Assembly (NCBI GenBank): GCA_948567375.1 | Contig: OX419762.1 | Span: 29,466,608-29,530,607, forward strand | From: Lunularia cruciata | Taxonomy: Eukaryota; Streptophyta; Marchantiopsida; Lunulariales; Lunulariaceae | Direction of reading: 5' to 3' | Length of the DNA: 64,000 bases | Shown here: positions 35,417 through 46,865 of the stretch, one piece after another | Layout: the number at the start of each line of letters is the position of its first letter | Numbering within the stretch: the stretch's first letter is position 1 | Program-made: the position numbers and the translations under genes | Notes under the pieces: generated by a model | What the model was told of the DNA's origin: nothing | Seen by the model: the letters and a program-made list of their open reading frames with translations, nothing else | Databases searched by the model: none

Positions 35417-36106
35417 TGTGAGCCGGCTTGTCTCTCACTCAGGATGAACCTCTGATGGCTATTATGGTAGCGCACCATGGACTAAGAAGGCAAGGAACCC
35501 GAACTCCATCATACTCCTCCAAGGCTAACACTCCAAGGCTCAAGACATTGCTCACTAGAGAACTCAATAAGAGAGAGATAGTTGCAAATGAAAGGATGAT
35601 GAGTACCTCCTCACCCCTTGTTTATATACTTGTGAAATAGTTACGTACCAAAGTTACTAATTACCGTAGTAACTCAAGTTACTAGACTAAAAGTCAAGTA
35701 AAGTCAAAAAGTAGAAAGGAATATCCATTCACATGGGCATATTCCCCTAAGCATGTGGTCTTATCTTGACCCAACCACTAAGTCAAGGATTCCTTCACAT
35801 GGGCTATCCTTGGAATAAAGAAGAATCCAAAACAAAAAGGTTTGCGGGCCCAAGAGTTCTCAACTCTTTCCTCAAAGCCAAACACCTAGGAATAATGCCA
35901 AGTCAACACACTAAAATCCAAAATAGTGGTGCTCATCTTTTCTACTTCCTCTAAAGTAAGGTCCACTCTATCTTAGCTATGACTAACTTTAGCTAACCAT
36001 GACTAATATAGAACCATCCTTTATCTCTATAAATAATATCTCTTAAGTACTTGTAATACCAAGCTAAATATCACAATACCACACACATGCACAAATGGGT
36101 GTTACA
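35417..36106 (-). repeat. Gy1 copy C 3' LTR
   Basis: 690 bp, from TGTGAGCC to GTTACA on the + strand. The polypurine tract (CCGGGGGTAAA in element sense) adjoins it at 36107. Confidence 0.93.
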
Positions 36107-36154
36107 TTTACCCCCGGACTAAGTTTTCACTTTGTCCTCAAAGTGAAGGTCTCT

Positions 36155-39100
36155 CTACCTTCTATGGTACATCTTCAACTTATCATGGTTAATCCTATCA
36201 AAGTGTCTTCCTCCCAACTCCTTGAGATCATAGGTGTAATTGCCCCACACCTTCTCTACTATGAAAGGTCCAAAGTACTTAGGCAAAAACTTCTTTTGCA
36301 CTCTCTTGAATCGAATGGAATCAAACAACATTACCCAATCACCTTCTTTGAAAGGCTCCACCTTCTTCTTGCCTTGCCTCTTGTCATAGCTCTCCTTTTG
36401 TTTCCTTTGGGCTTGCTCTACTCAAACCATAGCAACTGCTCTTGCCTCTTCCAACTCCATGAGTTGATCCTTCCTTGACTTCTCTGCATCACTTCCTTGT
36501 GCTTTCTTCAATCTCCTATGAATGCTTTGGAAGGTAGGAAGATCAAAGTGAATAGGTAAGGTAGACTCAATACCATACACCAATTGGAATGGAGAATATC
36601 CGGTAGAAGTCTTCATGGTTGTCCTATACTCCCACAAAACTGCATGAATCCTCTTGTCCCAATGATGTTTAGCCCCCTCCATTTCTGCATCTTTGGCCAA
36701 CATCATGCACAAGGTCTGATTGGTTCTCTCAGCCAAGCCATTGGAATTTGGCTTATAGGATGTAGTTACTCTATGTGTGATAGAGAAATGTCGTAGCATG
36801 GATGTAGTAATGCTTCCTGTAAACTCTCCTCCTCTATCAGAAACCAACTCCAAAGGGCATCCAAACCTAGTGATAATGCGTTCATAAAGAAATCTACCCA
36901 CTTCATCTTCATTCTTGTCCCTCAATGGTCTAGCCTCAACCCACTTGGTAAGGTAATCAGTAACTACCACAATGTACCGATTGTTCCTTGGGGTTCTATT
37001 GAGAGGTCCTTCAAAATCAATTCCCCACTTCTCAAAAGGTCCTAGCAATGGGATTGATCTAAGTGGTGGAGTGGATGTAGACTTTCTAGCAAAAGCTTGA
37101 CAAACATGACAAGTTTTGCAATAATCAAGACAATCCTTGAAAATCCCTCTCCAATGGTAACCTGCATCTAGAATCTTGAAAGCAGTCACCTTTCCTGCAA
37201 AGTGTCCTCCACATACTAAACCTTCATGAAACTCCTTTATGAGTAGGATAGACTCTTCCTTACCCACTGCTCTTCGAAGTAGACCATTTGCTCCTTGGTG
37301 AAAAAGAATATCCTCCACCATTGTGTAAGGTCTAGATCTTGCTGCAAGGGCCTTCCTCTCCCTAGCATGCATCCCTTCTGGATAGTTACCTTTTGTCACA
37401 AAATCCACAATCTCCTTGTACTCCATTGGAACCTCTTGAGTGACTGAGATTGTCATGAGCTCCTCATCTGGGAAGGAATCATCCACTGGCTCATCTCCAT
37501 CATGATCATAGGCTCTAGATAATAAATCAGCATTTGCATGTTTCTTTCCTGGCCTATCTTCAATGGTGTAGTCATACTCAGACGAGAGTATCATCCACCT
37601 TGCTAGTCTCCCTTCAACATTAGGCTTGTTGAAGATGTACTTCAAAGCCTTGTGATCCGTGACAATGGTGGCTTTCCCTCGAATCAAGTAGTGTCTAAAC
37701 TTCTTGAGACCAAAGATCACTGCCAACCCTTCTCTCTCCGTGACAGAGTAGTTCTTCTTTGCTGAAACCATCTGCCTACTAGCATAAGCTATTGGATGAT
37801 CATGCCCATCTTGGTCTAATTGACTAAGAGTGCATCCTATAGCTACATTAGAAGCATCAGTGTAGAGGATGAAAGGTTTAATCCAATCAGGTTTAGCAAG
37901 AATTGGAGCTACAACAAGGGATCGCTTGAGCTCCTCAAAAGCTTTGAGAGCCTCCTTGTCTTCCAAAATCACCATGTAATCTACACCCTTCTTCATGTAG
38001 ATGGTCAATGCATAACCCTTGTTGGAAAATGAGAAGATGAACCTCCTATAGTACCCAACCATCCTCAAGAATTGGCGTAACTTTGTGAAGCTTGAAGGGA
38101 ATGGAAGGTCTGAGATTTTCCTCACCTTCTCAGGATCAATTGCTATTCCATCCTTGGAGATGATATGCCCCAAAAGTAGACCTTCTTCACATCCAAAAAT
38201 GCACTTATCTAGGTTGAGTGATGCATTTGCCTCATCCAAGCGTTGCAAGACTTTGATTAGGTGCTCAAAGTGCTCCTCCTTGCTCCCATAGACACAAAAG
38301 TCATCAATGAAATCTCTCACAAATTTCCCAATGAAAGGTTCAAATACCTTGTTCATGAACCGTTGGAATGTGGCTGGAGCATTGCAAAGCCCAAAAGGCA
38401 TGACCTTGAAAGCGTAAGTTCCCCAAGGTGTGGTGAGTGTGGTGAGTTGTTGATGCTCTGGTGCAATCTTGATTTGGTTATATCCACTTTAACCATCTCC
38501 AAAACTGTACCTCTCATGACCTGCAACCTCCTCCAAGATCTCATCAATGAATGGCAGTGGGTAGTAGTCCTTCTTGGTAATAGCATTGAGCTTCTTGTAA
38601 TCCACACATACCCGAAGCTTGCCATTCTTTTTCTTCACAATGACAATTGGAGATACCCATTCTGAATTCTCCACCTCAAAGATAAATCCAGCCTCATTGA
38701 GCTTATCAATCTCCTCCTTCACAACCAAAGATATTGGTGGGCTAATGCGACGTTGCTTTTGGCGGATTGGTCTTGCATGTGACTCCACCTCTATCTTGTG
38801 CTCCTCCAAGGTGACTTCCTTCAAATCCTTGTAACTAAAAGCAAACACATGGATGAACTTGCGAAAAATCTCCTCAAATCTCACCTTCTCCTCCTTGGTA
38901 ACATTTGGGCCATACTTGAGGGTAGATAACCTTCTCTCTACCTCCTCAAGTGTCAATGGTGATTTATCTGGGTCCTTCAAAACCTCTGGCTTAGGTGCAA
39001 AATCCATAGCACACAAAGGATACACATCTGAATCAGATTCAGATTCATCCTCCTCCGTGGAAGTCTCCTCTTCCATGCTTGTGTCCAGACTTGAAGCTCC

Positions 39101-40985
39101 TTCTTCAAAATCTGATTCCCAATAATCAGAAGATGGTGTTTCTGAATGTGAAGTGTTGGTGGTGTTAGTCACAGGAACAGTGACTCTATGGTTTGATGGC
39201 CCAATCCTCAAGTACCTTTTGTGCCATCGATCAGTTGTGCGTGCTGCTCTCAACCATGGCCTCCCAAGAAGTAAGTCATAGCTTGAATCCTTCAAGACTT
39301 GGAAAGTCATGAGATTTTGAACTCCCATAACTGAAACTACCACCTTATCCATCACCCCTACTGGTCGAACTTGTTGCTTGTTTGCCATGCTCACCACAAA
39401 TGTTGAAGGTCTTGAGGGTATCATACCCAACTTCTTCATCAACCTTTCTGACATGGCATTCACTGCTGATCCTCCATCAACCAATGCATCCTTGATGTTG
39501 TGACCATTCACTCTCACATCAATCTTGGAGGCATATTCACAAGCCTCCCATGGTGCTGGCTTGGCATCCACCACCCCCATTGATACTGGAACTTTTGCCT
39601 TCTTCTTCTTCTTGCTCCTTGTAGAACTCAAACCACCTCTAAGCTCCTTTCTCAAGGTAGGGTTCAAAGCAATTAATTGGCCCACTGTGATGTTAGCCCT
39701 GTGACTACCAACATCCTCCAACACATTGTAGTTCCATTGTTGCTTTGAGATCAAGAAGTCCTCCATCCCCAACTTCTTCCTTGGAGTCTTTGTTGTTGAT
39801 GGTGTTGAGGTGCGAGTGCTCCTAGTAGACATAGGAGTATCCTTGCTTGAAGTAAATCCTTGAGAAGAGTGAACATCCTCTGCAAAACGAGCTCTCTTCT
39901 TCTCTTGTGCCAAAAGCTCCAAATTAAGACCCTTGGAGTTTGAGCACTCTCCCTTCTCATACTTGCTCTCAACCACATCTATGGATGCTATCCCCTTACC
40001 TTTGTTGGGATTAGGAGCCACTTGGGTTTCACTACCTCCCTCTTTCCCTCTATTGGCTCCCTCATAACCCCTTCCTCCATGGTAAGTGGAATTTGGGCAA
40101 TTCCTTTGGATATGGCCTCTTCCTCCACAACCAAAACAATTTCTATCATTGAAATTGTTGGCTGGTTGGCCTCCTCTATATGGATAGTTTCCATAACTCC
40201 TAGGCCCTCTCCCTACATTCTGATCCACCTTTCTCTTTTCCCATAGTTGCACCACATTGATCTTGAGATCCGCAAGTTGTTCTGTGATGGTTTGGAGTGG
40301 ATCTTTTGGTAGAGGTGCAAGAATTGGAGCAACTACTACTTGTGGTGCAACCCTTGTCACCAAAGTATCAGAAGTTCCACCATACTTGTAGCCTTGAGGA
40401 GGATGCACAACCTCCTTCACCACCAAATCACTCTCATCCCCTTCCAAACTCTCCTCCATACGAATTGCGATCTTGATAGCTTCAACCTTGGAAGAAGGTT
40501 TCTCATATCTCACATTGCTTCTAATTTGTGGTCTCAACCCTCCCACAAAATTCTTGGTGAGCATGGCCCCTATGCCAATCATTGTAGTCTCCACATCATC
40601 CCCACCCTTCCTCAACACTATGCGAAATCTGGACTCACCCTTCCTCAACACTATGCGAAATCTGGACCCTCACTTTCTCTCCATCTCCTTGCTTGAGAAA
40701 TGTAACCTCACTCATCAATATCTCATAACTCTCATCAGGAAGAAAGTTCTCAATGAGTGCTGAAGTCAAAGTCTCCCAAGACTCCTCTTCCCCATCTCTC
40801 TTCTCTCTCTTTTGGTATTCTGACTCATACCATGTAAGTGCTGCATCCTCAAAGAAATCTGGTAATAATGAGGCCCACTCATTCTTCCTCCTCTCATTGT
40901 TTCCTATGCAAGCTCTCTTGAAGTCTCTCACAAAGGCCTCCACATCTTCTCCATCCTTGCCAAAGAAAACCGGAACTTTCCCTAT
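36155..40985 (-). pseudogene. Gy1 gag-pol polyprotein, copy C (nearly complete)
   Basis: The frame is long and lightly damaged. The ancestral start ATG is ATA here. A 31-bp segment is tandemly duplicated at 40604-40667, replacing part of gag and shifting the frame. TAT has become TAA near 38489 (GDG* before the RT), and CGA has become TGA near 36421. Domains in order: gag; zinc knuckle CFGCGGRGHIQRNC (near 40130); protease LVDGGSAVNAM (near 39470); RT PFGLCNAPATFQ and FIDDFCVYG (near 38300); RNase H LYTDASNVAIG (near 37860); integrase HHCC, GIDFEGPL, SDRGGEF and NGLAERTN. The C-terminus KMYHRR shows no chromodomain. Confidence 0.93.
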
Positions 40986-41206
40986 CTTAACCCCTCACTA
41001 TCTTTCTTTTTTATCAATTTTTTTTCTCTCACTCTATTACTAATAGAGTATATACATGACTAACACCATCTGAGAATAATCCACTCTAGGGAACACAAAA
41101 GGTTCAGGTTGCTCCAAGATTTCTATAGCAACATCAAATCCTAGAGTGCATATTAATCTAACTCTCATGGATAGTTTATCCATAAGTTGAAAGATTATCT
41201 CCATCA

Positions 41207-41704
41207 CTAATCTTGAGAACTAGCTGATGAAGATGGTAGTATTTCTATAGCTGTACTAAGACTCTCTCCAAGATCCTTCACCAGAGTTTCCAAAAGTGCT
41301 TTTACTCCACTACACTCATGTCCTTTTGGAAGTCCTTCAACTCCACAAACCTCACACAACTCCTTGGTCTTAGATCTTCTCCCTCCCAATCTTGGTGAAG
41401 AAGGTCCAACATGCAAACCCAAGTCAAGTAAGCCTCTCCTTTCTCTCAATCTCTTGCTCTCAAAGGTCATTGGACATGAACTTGCCTTATGTCCCTTCTC
41501 TCCACATAGAAAGCACTTAGACTCACTCTTTCCTCCAAGTGGTGTAGGTTTTTGGATCCTCTCTACACTCTCTTCAAATTCTATTGTAAACTCTCTTTTC
41601 CTCAAATCCACCCCTACAATCACCTCAAACCCTTGGGGAACCTTGCATAATCTCAATTTCCACTCTTGATGACCCTCCATGTTCCCCAAGATGAATCTAA
41701 ACAC
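41207..41704 (-). CDS. Gy1 upstream zinc-knuckle ORF, copy C (intact)
   Basis: An uninterrupted frame of 165 codons lies between the leader and gag, about 220 bp upstream of gag in element sense. It contains a classical CCHC knuckle CFLCGEKGHKASSC at about residues 64-77 and a second cluster, CEVCGVEGLPKGHEC, near residues 119-133. A basic stretch (ESKRLRERRG) lies between them. Gag itself has another knuckle, so the element has two separate nucleocapsid-like modules. The first Met in frame is used; decayed coding-like sequence continues upstream past a stop (TGA) shared by copies B, C and D, so the ancestral start may have been earlier. Function unknown; RNA or DNA binding is an inference. 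Confidence 0.7.
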   Translation of the reverse strand: MFRFILGNMEGHQEWKLRLCKVPQGFEVIVGVDLRKREFTIEFEESVERIQKPTPLGGKSESKCFLCGEKGHKASSCPMTFESKRLRERRGLLDLGLHVGPSSPRLGGRRSKTKELCEVCGVEGLPKGHECSGVKALLETLVKDLGESLSTAIEILPSSSASSQD

Positions 41705-42517
41705 TCAAACATGCTTTTTGTTGATCTCAAACTTCTCATGCATGAGATCTCCACTCTGCAGAATCGACCCTTCCTCACAATGTCACTCTAATCTCCCAAC
41801 CAATATGTCACAGTCCTCTGAAATTTTCCACACTTGATCAAAACTCCAGGGCGTCCCTCACTGCAAAATTTCAAATCTTTTCATTGAGCCATTTGGCCTA
41901 GACACTTTTCTATTCAGCACCCATATTTCAGATTTGGTCTGAAAACCACCCCCCTCACTTCAAAAACTCATAACGCCCTGCGCAAAAATGATCTCTCTCT
42001 AATTTTTGTGGCAGCAGGTAGGATACAATGTACTGAATTTTCTTGGAAATGTTCAGGACAATTCACTGAAAATTGAAGAAATGGCAGACTCTGTACAATT
42101 TTCTAGAGAGCATGCACTTGCGGGAGCACTTTACCCTATCAACTTTCAAAAATTCTAGCCCAGTGCGCATAGAAGCTCTCTCAATAATTTCAAGTTTGCT
42201 AACTGAAAGATAACCCAAGCTATCATGTGTAGAAATCTCAAGTCCAGATCTCAAACTTGAGATTTTGCCCAAAATCACCTTAATCCCCAAAATCTGCAAT
42301 CCACCTCACACAATCTCTCCAATTCCTCTCATGTGTACAAGATGTACAAAATCACCTCAAAGGCATCATAATGAATAACAGGGTATACAAATGGATCTTG
42401 GTTCTCTAACATAAGTTCAGCCCTCTCCTCTCCTAATGTTCTCTCCAAGTGAGCTCTCATAGCCTCCTTCTGCCTAATGTAGAATTGGACGCAGAACATT
42501 ATCTTGCCTTCTAGAGA

Positions 42518-42536
42518 GGTCCCGGCAACGGAACCA
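42518..42536 (-). promoter_or_regulatory. Gy1 copy C primer-binding site (best preserved)
   Basis: In element sense TGGTTCCGTTGCCGGGACC begins four bases after the 5' LTR. It matches 14 of 16 leading positions of the plant tRNA-Asp-type primer site; the two differences (TT for CG) are shared by the readable copies. Confidence 0.82.
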
Positions 42537-42540
42537 AAAA

Positions 42541-43228
42541 TGTGAGCCTTTGTCTCTCACTCAGGATGAACCTCTCATGGCTATTATGGTAGCGCACCAT
42601 GGACTAAGAAGGCAAGGAACCCGAACTCCATCATACTCCTCCAAGGCTAACACTCCAAGACTCAAGACATTGCTCACTAGAGAACTCAATGAGAGAGAGA
42701 TAGTTACGAATGAAAGGATGATGAGTACCTCCTCACCCCTTGTTTATATACTTGTGAAATAGATACGTACCAAAGTTACTAATTACCGTAGTAACTCAAG
42801 TTACTAGACTAAAAGTCAAGTAAAGTCAAAAAGTAGAAAGGAATATCCATTCACATGGGCATATTCCCCTAAGCATGTGGTCTTATCTTGACCCAACCAC
42901 TAAGTCAAGGATTCCTTCACATGGGCTATCCTTGGAATAAAGAAGAATCCAAAACAAAAAGGTTTGCGGGCCCAAGAGTTCTCAACTCTTTCCTCAAAGC
43001 CAAACACCTAGGAATAATGCCAAGTCAACACACTAAAATCCAAAATAGTGGTGCTCATCTTTTCTACTTCCTCTAAAGTAAGGTCCACTCTATCTTAGCT
43101 ATGACTAACTTTAGCTAACCATGACTAATATAGAACCATCCTTTATCTCTATAAATAATATCTCTTAAGTACTTGTAATACCAAGCTAAATATCACAATA
43201 CCACACACATGCACAAATGGGTGTTACA
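42541..43228 (-). repeat. Gy1 copy C 5' LTR
   Basis: 688 bp. The outer edge TGTGAGCCTTTGTCTC lacks a few bases compared with other copies (CGGCC shortened). It is followed by the GAAC duplication. Confidence 0.93.
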
Positions 43229-43232
43229 GAAC

Positions 43233-44110
43233 TACCAAGGAGTACGGATTGACAAGCTGAGGAGCTTGTAGGAGCTCCAGTGGAAGGCTGGAGAGAGCCT
43301 ATGCAAGGCAAACACTTGCATGAGGCGGCTGATCAGTTTCACTTAGGGAGTTATTGAGGCCTAGGCAGTCTAGTTTTGGTATGGGATACTAGACAAGGAG
43401 TTGTGATATAGAGTTTGTGATGCTATGTTGTTACAGGCTACTTTGCCTACTTTGGCAGTGGTCTTTGGTTTGGCTGAGCATATTGAGTTCAACATGGTAG
43501 AGGAGAGGGTGGTGACATCTTGATTTGGTAGGGAGACCTCATCTACGGCTGTGACTTCTTCTAGAGTGCAACAGAGTGCACCATGCCCAATTGGTTTTTG
43601 AGGACAAGGTGGACAACCCAGATCCTATGGAGCAAGTGGAGGGCCTAGTGGAGTTAGACCCTTACCTTCATTTTTGGATCAGTAGCAACAACTGAGTGGC
43701 GGTGTTGCTTGTTGGACTTGTGGTGGACCTCACCATCAAAGAGAGTGTACTCAAGGCAATGGACTTGATACCTTAGGTGCATCATAGCCAACACAGAGGT
43801 AGTGTGAGCATTGCCACAAATTTGGTCACACTAGTGACCAATGTTTTGACCTACATCCGGAGTTACGGAGTGGTAGGGCTGTTATGGCAGGTAGTAGAGG
43901 AGCTCTAGTTCATGGAGGGCAAGGTGGTAGAGGATCTACACCTAGTAGGGGTGCAGTACTTGCCCTTACTTTTGATACAGCTATGGCTACTCTACTTTGA
44001 TTGAGCAGTTGGAGTAGAGATTAGCTAGTATTACTATTGCTTAGAGGAGATCAGATACAGGTGTTGAGGCTTCCACCTCATATACTAGTGACAGATATGC
44101 TTTGGATTTC
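43233..44110 (+). pseudogene. MTP gag, C-terminal part with two zinc knuckles
   Basis: It continues the gag frame broken at 35416: YQGVRIDKL, LQWKAGESLCKANTCM and VVFGLAEHIEFNMVEE, then a Gly/Pro-rich linker. Two nucleocapsid knuckles follow. One is CWTCGGPHHQREC near 43710-43750 (CX2CX3HX4C). The other is CEHCHKFGHTSDQC at 43804-43845 (CX2CX4HX4C). Stops fall between and around them, so the copy is dead. Knuckles of this type bind the genomic RNA of the element. Sequence from 44112 onward aligns with the start of MTP copy 1. Confidence 0.8.
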
Positions 44111-44689
44111 ATGTGCGGAGCAGCACAGGTAGATGCATCTGCAATAGTGACTAGGAGTGCAGTACGTGCTCTAGAGCCTCGAGGAGCATCAATGGAGTTG
44201 GACCCACAGAGAGGAGAGGTTGGGAGATAGGTCACACTTCCCCACTTTTTCATGCTATATGAGGCATTGCAAATGACATCCATGGTTCTTAGACGTCATA
44301 GTGCAGGTGTGGTAGGTGGTGACGGAGTGCATGATGGACTACTTGCTAGTCAATCACCTGCTACTACAAAGATTGAGTCTATCATGATGTTGGGGCTGGC
44401 TCAACTGATTATGCAGCGTCCTTTGTTTTTGGCCAGTGACATGTTTACAGAGGGAGTTGACCCAACCCCAATGTTCCGGTTGGCTGCCACGCTTTGTGAG
44501 TAGGGATGATGCGGTTCCTACTACTAGAGCCGAGGTGGTTGGTAGTGGAGCTGACTTGGTCAAGGAGCATGGGATCCGTTTAGCAACCAATGGTTTATGG
44601 CAAGCAGCAGCGGCTAGACTAGAGGAGTTGCCAACTAGACCGGCCTTTGAGAGAGCATGGTTCACACGTGGTGTTTTCCTATTGGATAA

Positions 44690-45060
44690 CTAGAGGGGGA
44701 TTTTCCATTTGGTGGGACCTTCAAGGAAGGTCTATACACCACAGAGAGTCTTCTTAGACTCTGGTGCGCAACCTCTTATGTTGGAGAAGGCTGTAGTGGT
44801 TGGTCTGGAGTTACGGAAGACCGATGTGGAGAGGTGTCTATTTTAGATCCAGACATCTCTAGGTGGTGGTTCGACATAGTACATCACACGTAGGGAGCTT
44901 GTTGTCCAAGTTCAACCTGATCATCCAATTGATAGCTCGGTGGTGAGAGCTTAGGCTATTGCAACAATAGCTGAGTCATATGATGTGCTAGTTGGGGGAT
45001 CAATGTTATACCCCATGGGTTTCAATATTGACTATGGGGAGGAGACAACCTCCTATAGAC
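44690..45060 (+). pseudogene. MTP aspartic protease
   Basis: The frame near 44730-44790 reads VYTPQRVFLDSGAQPLMLEK, with an intact Asp-Ser-Gly active site. The second half continues to SYDVLVGGSMLYPMGFNIDYG near 44975-45030, corresponding to the Leu-Leu-Gly-like motif of retropepsins. An in-frame stop near 44843 and frameshifts break it. It would have matured the gag-pol polyprotein. A linker of about 130 codons (containing VAVLAHYSQGPWQHQ, EEITWIWSTSGIVPSTLD) separates it from the methyltransferase. The linker is well conserved in MTP copy 1 and matches no family I recognise. Confidence 0.75.
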
Positions 45061-45454
45061 CAGGTTGGCAGTCTGGTGAGGGACGGATATGTCGCCTACC
45101 AGTACGCTTCAGTGGTGGCAGTCTTGGCTCACTATAGTCAGGGACCATGGCAGCATCAGTTAGCTTTTAGTGGTGCAGTTACTTGGCCGGGTGATTTGTT
45201 GGAGCGGAACGTCCATGCCAAGGATATTCCAGTACCAGAGGAGATCACTTGGATTTGGAGTACGAGTGGGATTGTTCCATCTACCTTGGATATGCCATTG
45301 TGGAGTTCAGAGGAAGCATTGTAGCAACATGCAGATCGGTTGGTGCAACAAGCTTGGAGTGGAGCCTTCATACCATTAGGAGATGAGTGTGAGGATGAGC
45401 CTCCAGAGTTGATTGCTTTGACACCTCTAGATACCACACTCATTGCTTGGCAGT

Positions 45455-46175
45455 ATCTAGTAGAAGGGATATGTCTATTGGAGTTGTTTGGTGGGATTAG
45501 CACCAGACTAGCTACAGTGTTAGAGGTGGGTATACAAGTACAGAGGTACTTGTATGTAGAGAGAGATGAGACTGCTAGGCAAGTCTCTCTACATCATGTG
45601 GCACACTTGGCCTATCGGTATTTGGAGATATTACCGATGTCAGCAATGAGAGGTTACCAGAAGGCCCTACCAGTAGACATTTCCTTATTGAGGGTGCATG
45701 ACTTAGAGAGACATGGGTCTATTCACTTGGTGATTTTTGGATGGCCATGGTAGGGACATTAGGCCACGTGTGGGCTGTGGTTTGGGTCTGTAGGATCCTT
45801 GTTTTGGTGTGTTTTGGGAGATGTTATGGATACTACAACATCTCCAAGTTCATCAGTCCATTTCTCTAGCTTACCTTTTGGAGAACGTGCCTTTGATGGG
45901 TGATTCTCGCACCAAAGTGGTGGAAAGTACACATCAGGTCCATTCTTGGATAGGACCTGCTATATTGTTAGATGCAGCCAAAGTGGGATCACAGGCTTAT
46001 CGTCTTTGTCTTTGGTGGACAAACCTCTTACCTAGAGAGGTTTTTCAGCGTGCTTATGATGGGATTCAGCAACTTGACCACATCCTTGTTGATGACATCT
46101 TGGATGTCAAGCGTTAGTCTCAGATGGTGGTAGTGGCTGATAGGTCACCTATGGCAGTGGTGAACCTAGTGGGAC
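45455..46175 (+). pseudogene. C5 cytosine methyltransferase (DRM/DNMT3-like), motifs I-VIII, retrotransposon-encoded
   Basis: Seen: motif I CLLELFGGISTRL (45481-45510); LEVGIQVQRYLYVERDE, which parallels the DNMT3 segment after motif I; ALPVDISLL (motif III-like); and IHLVIFGWPW followed by a stop (45721-45753) at motif IV. DNMTs have Pro-Cys there; the catalytic Cys position reads TGG (Trp). After a frameshift come FWEMLWILQHLQ, then AYLLENVPLMG with the Glu-Asn-Val of motif VI (45881-45889), and LLDAAKVGSQAYR...LWWTNLLP (45963-46031), corresponding to the DNMT3/DRM motif VIII region. Known: this fold transfers methyl groups from AdoMet to cytosine C5. Inferred: the ancestor encoded an active enzyme within its polyprotein. 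A Gy1 solo LTR splits the domain at 46176. Confidence 0.88.
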
Positions 46176-46865
46176 TGTAACACCCATTTGTGCATGTGTA
46201 TGGTATTGTGATATTTAGCTTGGTATTACAAATACTTTAGAGATATTATTTATATAGAGATAAAGGATGGTTCTATATTAGTCATGGTTAGCTAAAGTTA
46301 GTCATAGCTAAGATAAAGGGAACCTTACTTTAGAGGAAGTAGAAAAGATGAGCACCACTATTTTGGATTTTAGTGTGTTGACTTGGTATTATTCCTAGGT
46401 GTTTGGCTTTGAGGAAAGAGTTGAGAACTCTTGGGCCCGCAAGCCTTTTCGTTTTGGATTCTTCTTTAGTCCAAGGATAGCTTATGTGAAGGAATCCTTG
46501 ACTTAGTGGTTGGGTCAAGATAAGACCACATGCTTAGGAGAATATGCCCATGTGAATAGATATTCCTTTCTACGTTTTGACTTTACTTGACTTTTAGCCT
46601 AGTAACTTGAGTTACTCCAATAATTAGTAACTTTGGTGCGTAACTATTTCAAAAGTATATAAACAAGGGATGAAGAGGTACTCATCATCCTTTCATTTGC
46701 AACTATCTCTCTCATTGAGTTCTCTAGTGAGCAATGTCTTGAGTCTTGGAGTGTTAGCCTTGGAGGATTATGATAGAGTTGGGGTTCCTTGCCTTCTTAG
46801 TCCATGGTGCGCTACCATAATAGCCATCAGAGGTTCATCCTGAGTGAGAGACAGGCCGGCTCACA
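46176..46865 (+). repeat. Gy1 solo LTR (TSD GGAC)
   Basis: A complete 690-bp LTR in + orientation, TGTAACACCC to GGCTCACA, flanked by GGAC at 46172-46175 and 46866-46869. No internal region is present, so the rest was lost by LTR-LTR recombination. It interrupts the MTP methyltransferase between motif VIII and motif IX. Confidence 0.95.
46656..46663 (+). promoter_or_regulatory. Gy1 LTR TATA box
   Basis: TATATAAA, followed by CAAGGGATGAAGAGG, lies about 480 bp into the LTR. It is conserved in the other Gy1 LTRs (TTTATATA on the + strand, for example near 7928 and 58832). It would place transcription start roughly 30 bp downstream, leaving an R-U5 of about 170 bp. The start site itself is inferred. 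Confidence 0.6.

Larger units (their letters stand above)
35417..43228 (-). mobile_element. Gy1 copy C, complete element (TSD GAAC)
   Basis: LTRs at 35417-36106 (690 bp) and 42541-43228 (688 bp) are flanked by GAAC at 35413-35416 and 43229-43232. It is inserted in the gag of MTP copy 2 in the opposite orientation. It has the upstream ORF, gag-pol, primer-binding site and polypurine tract. Most lesions are single substitutions, so this is a younger insertion than the A/B array's ancestor. Confidence 0.94.
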
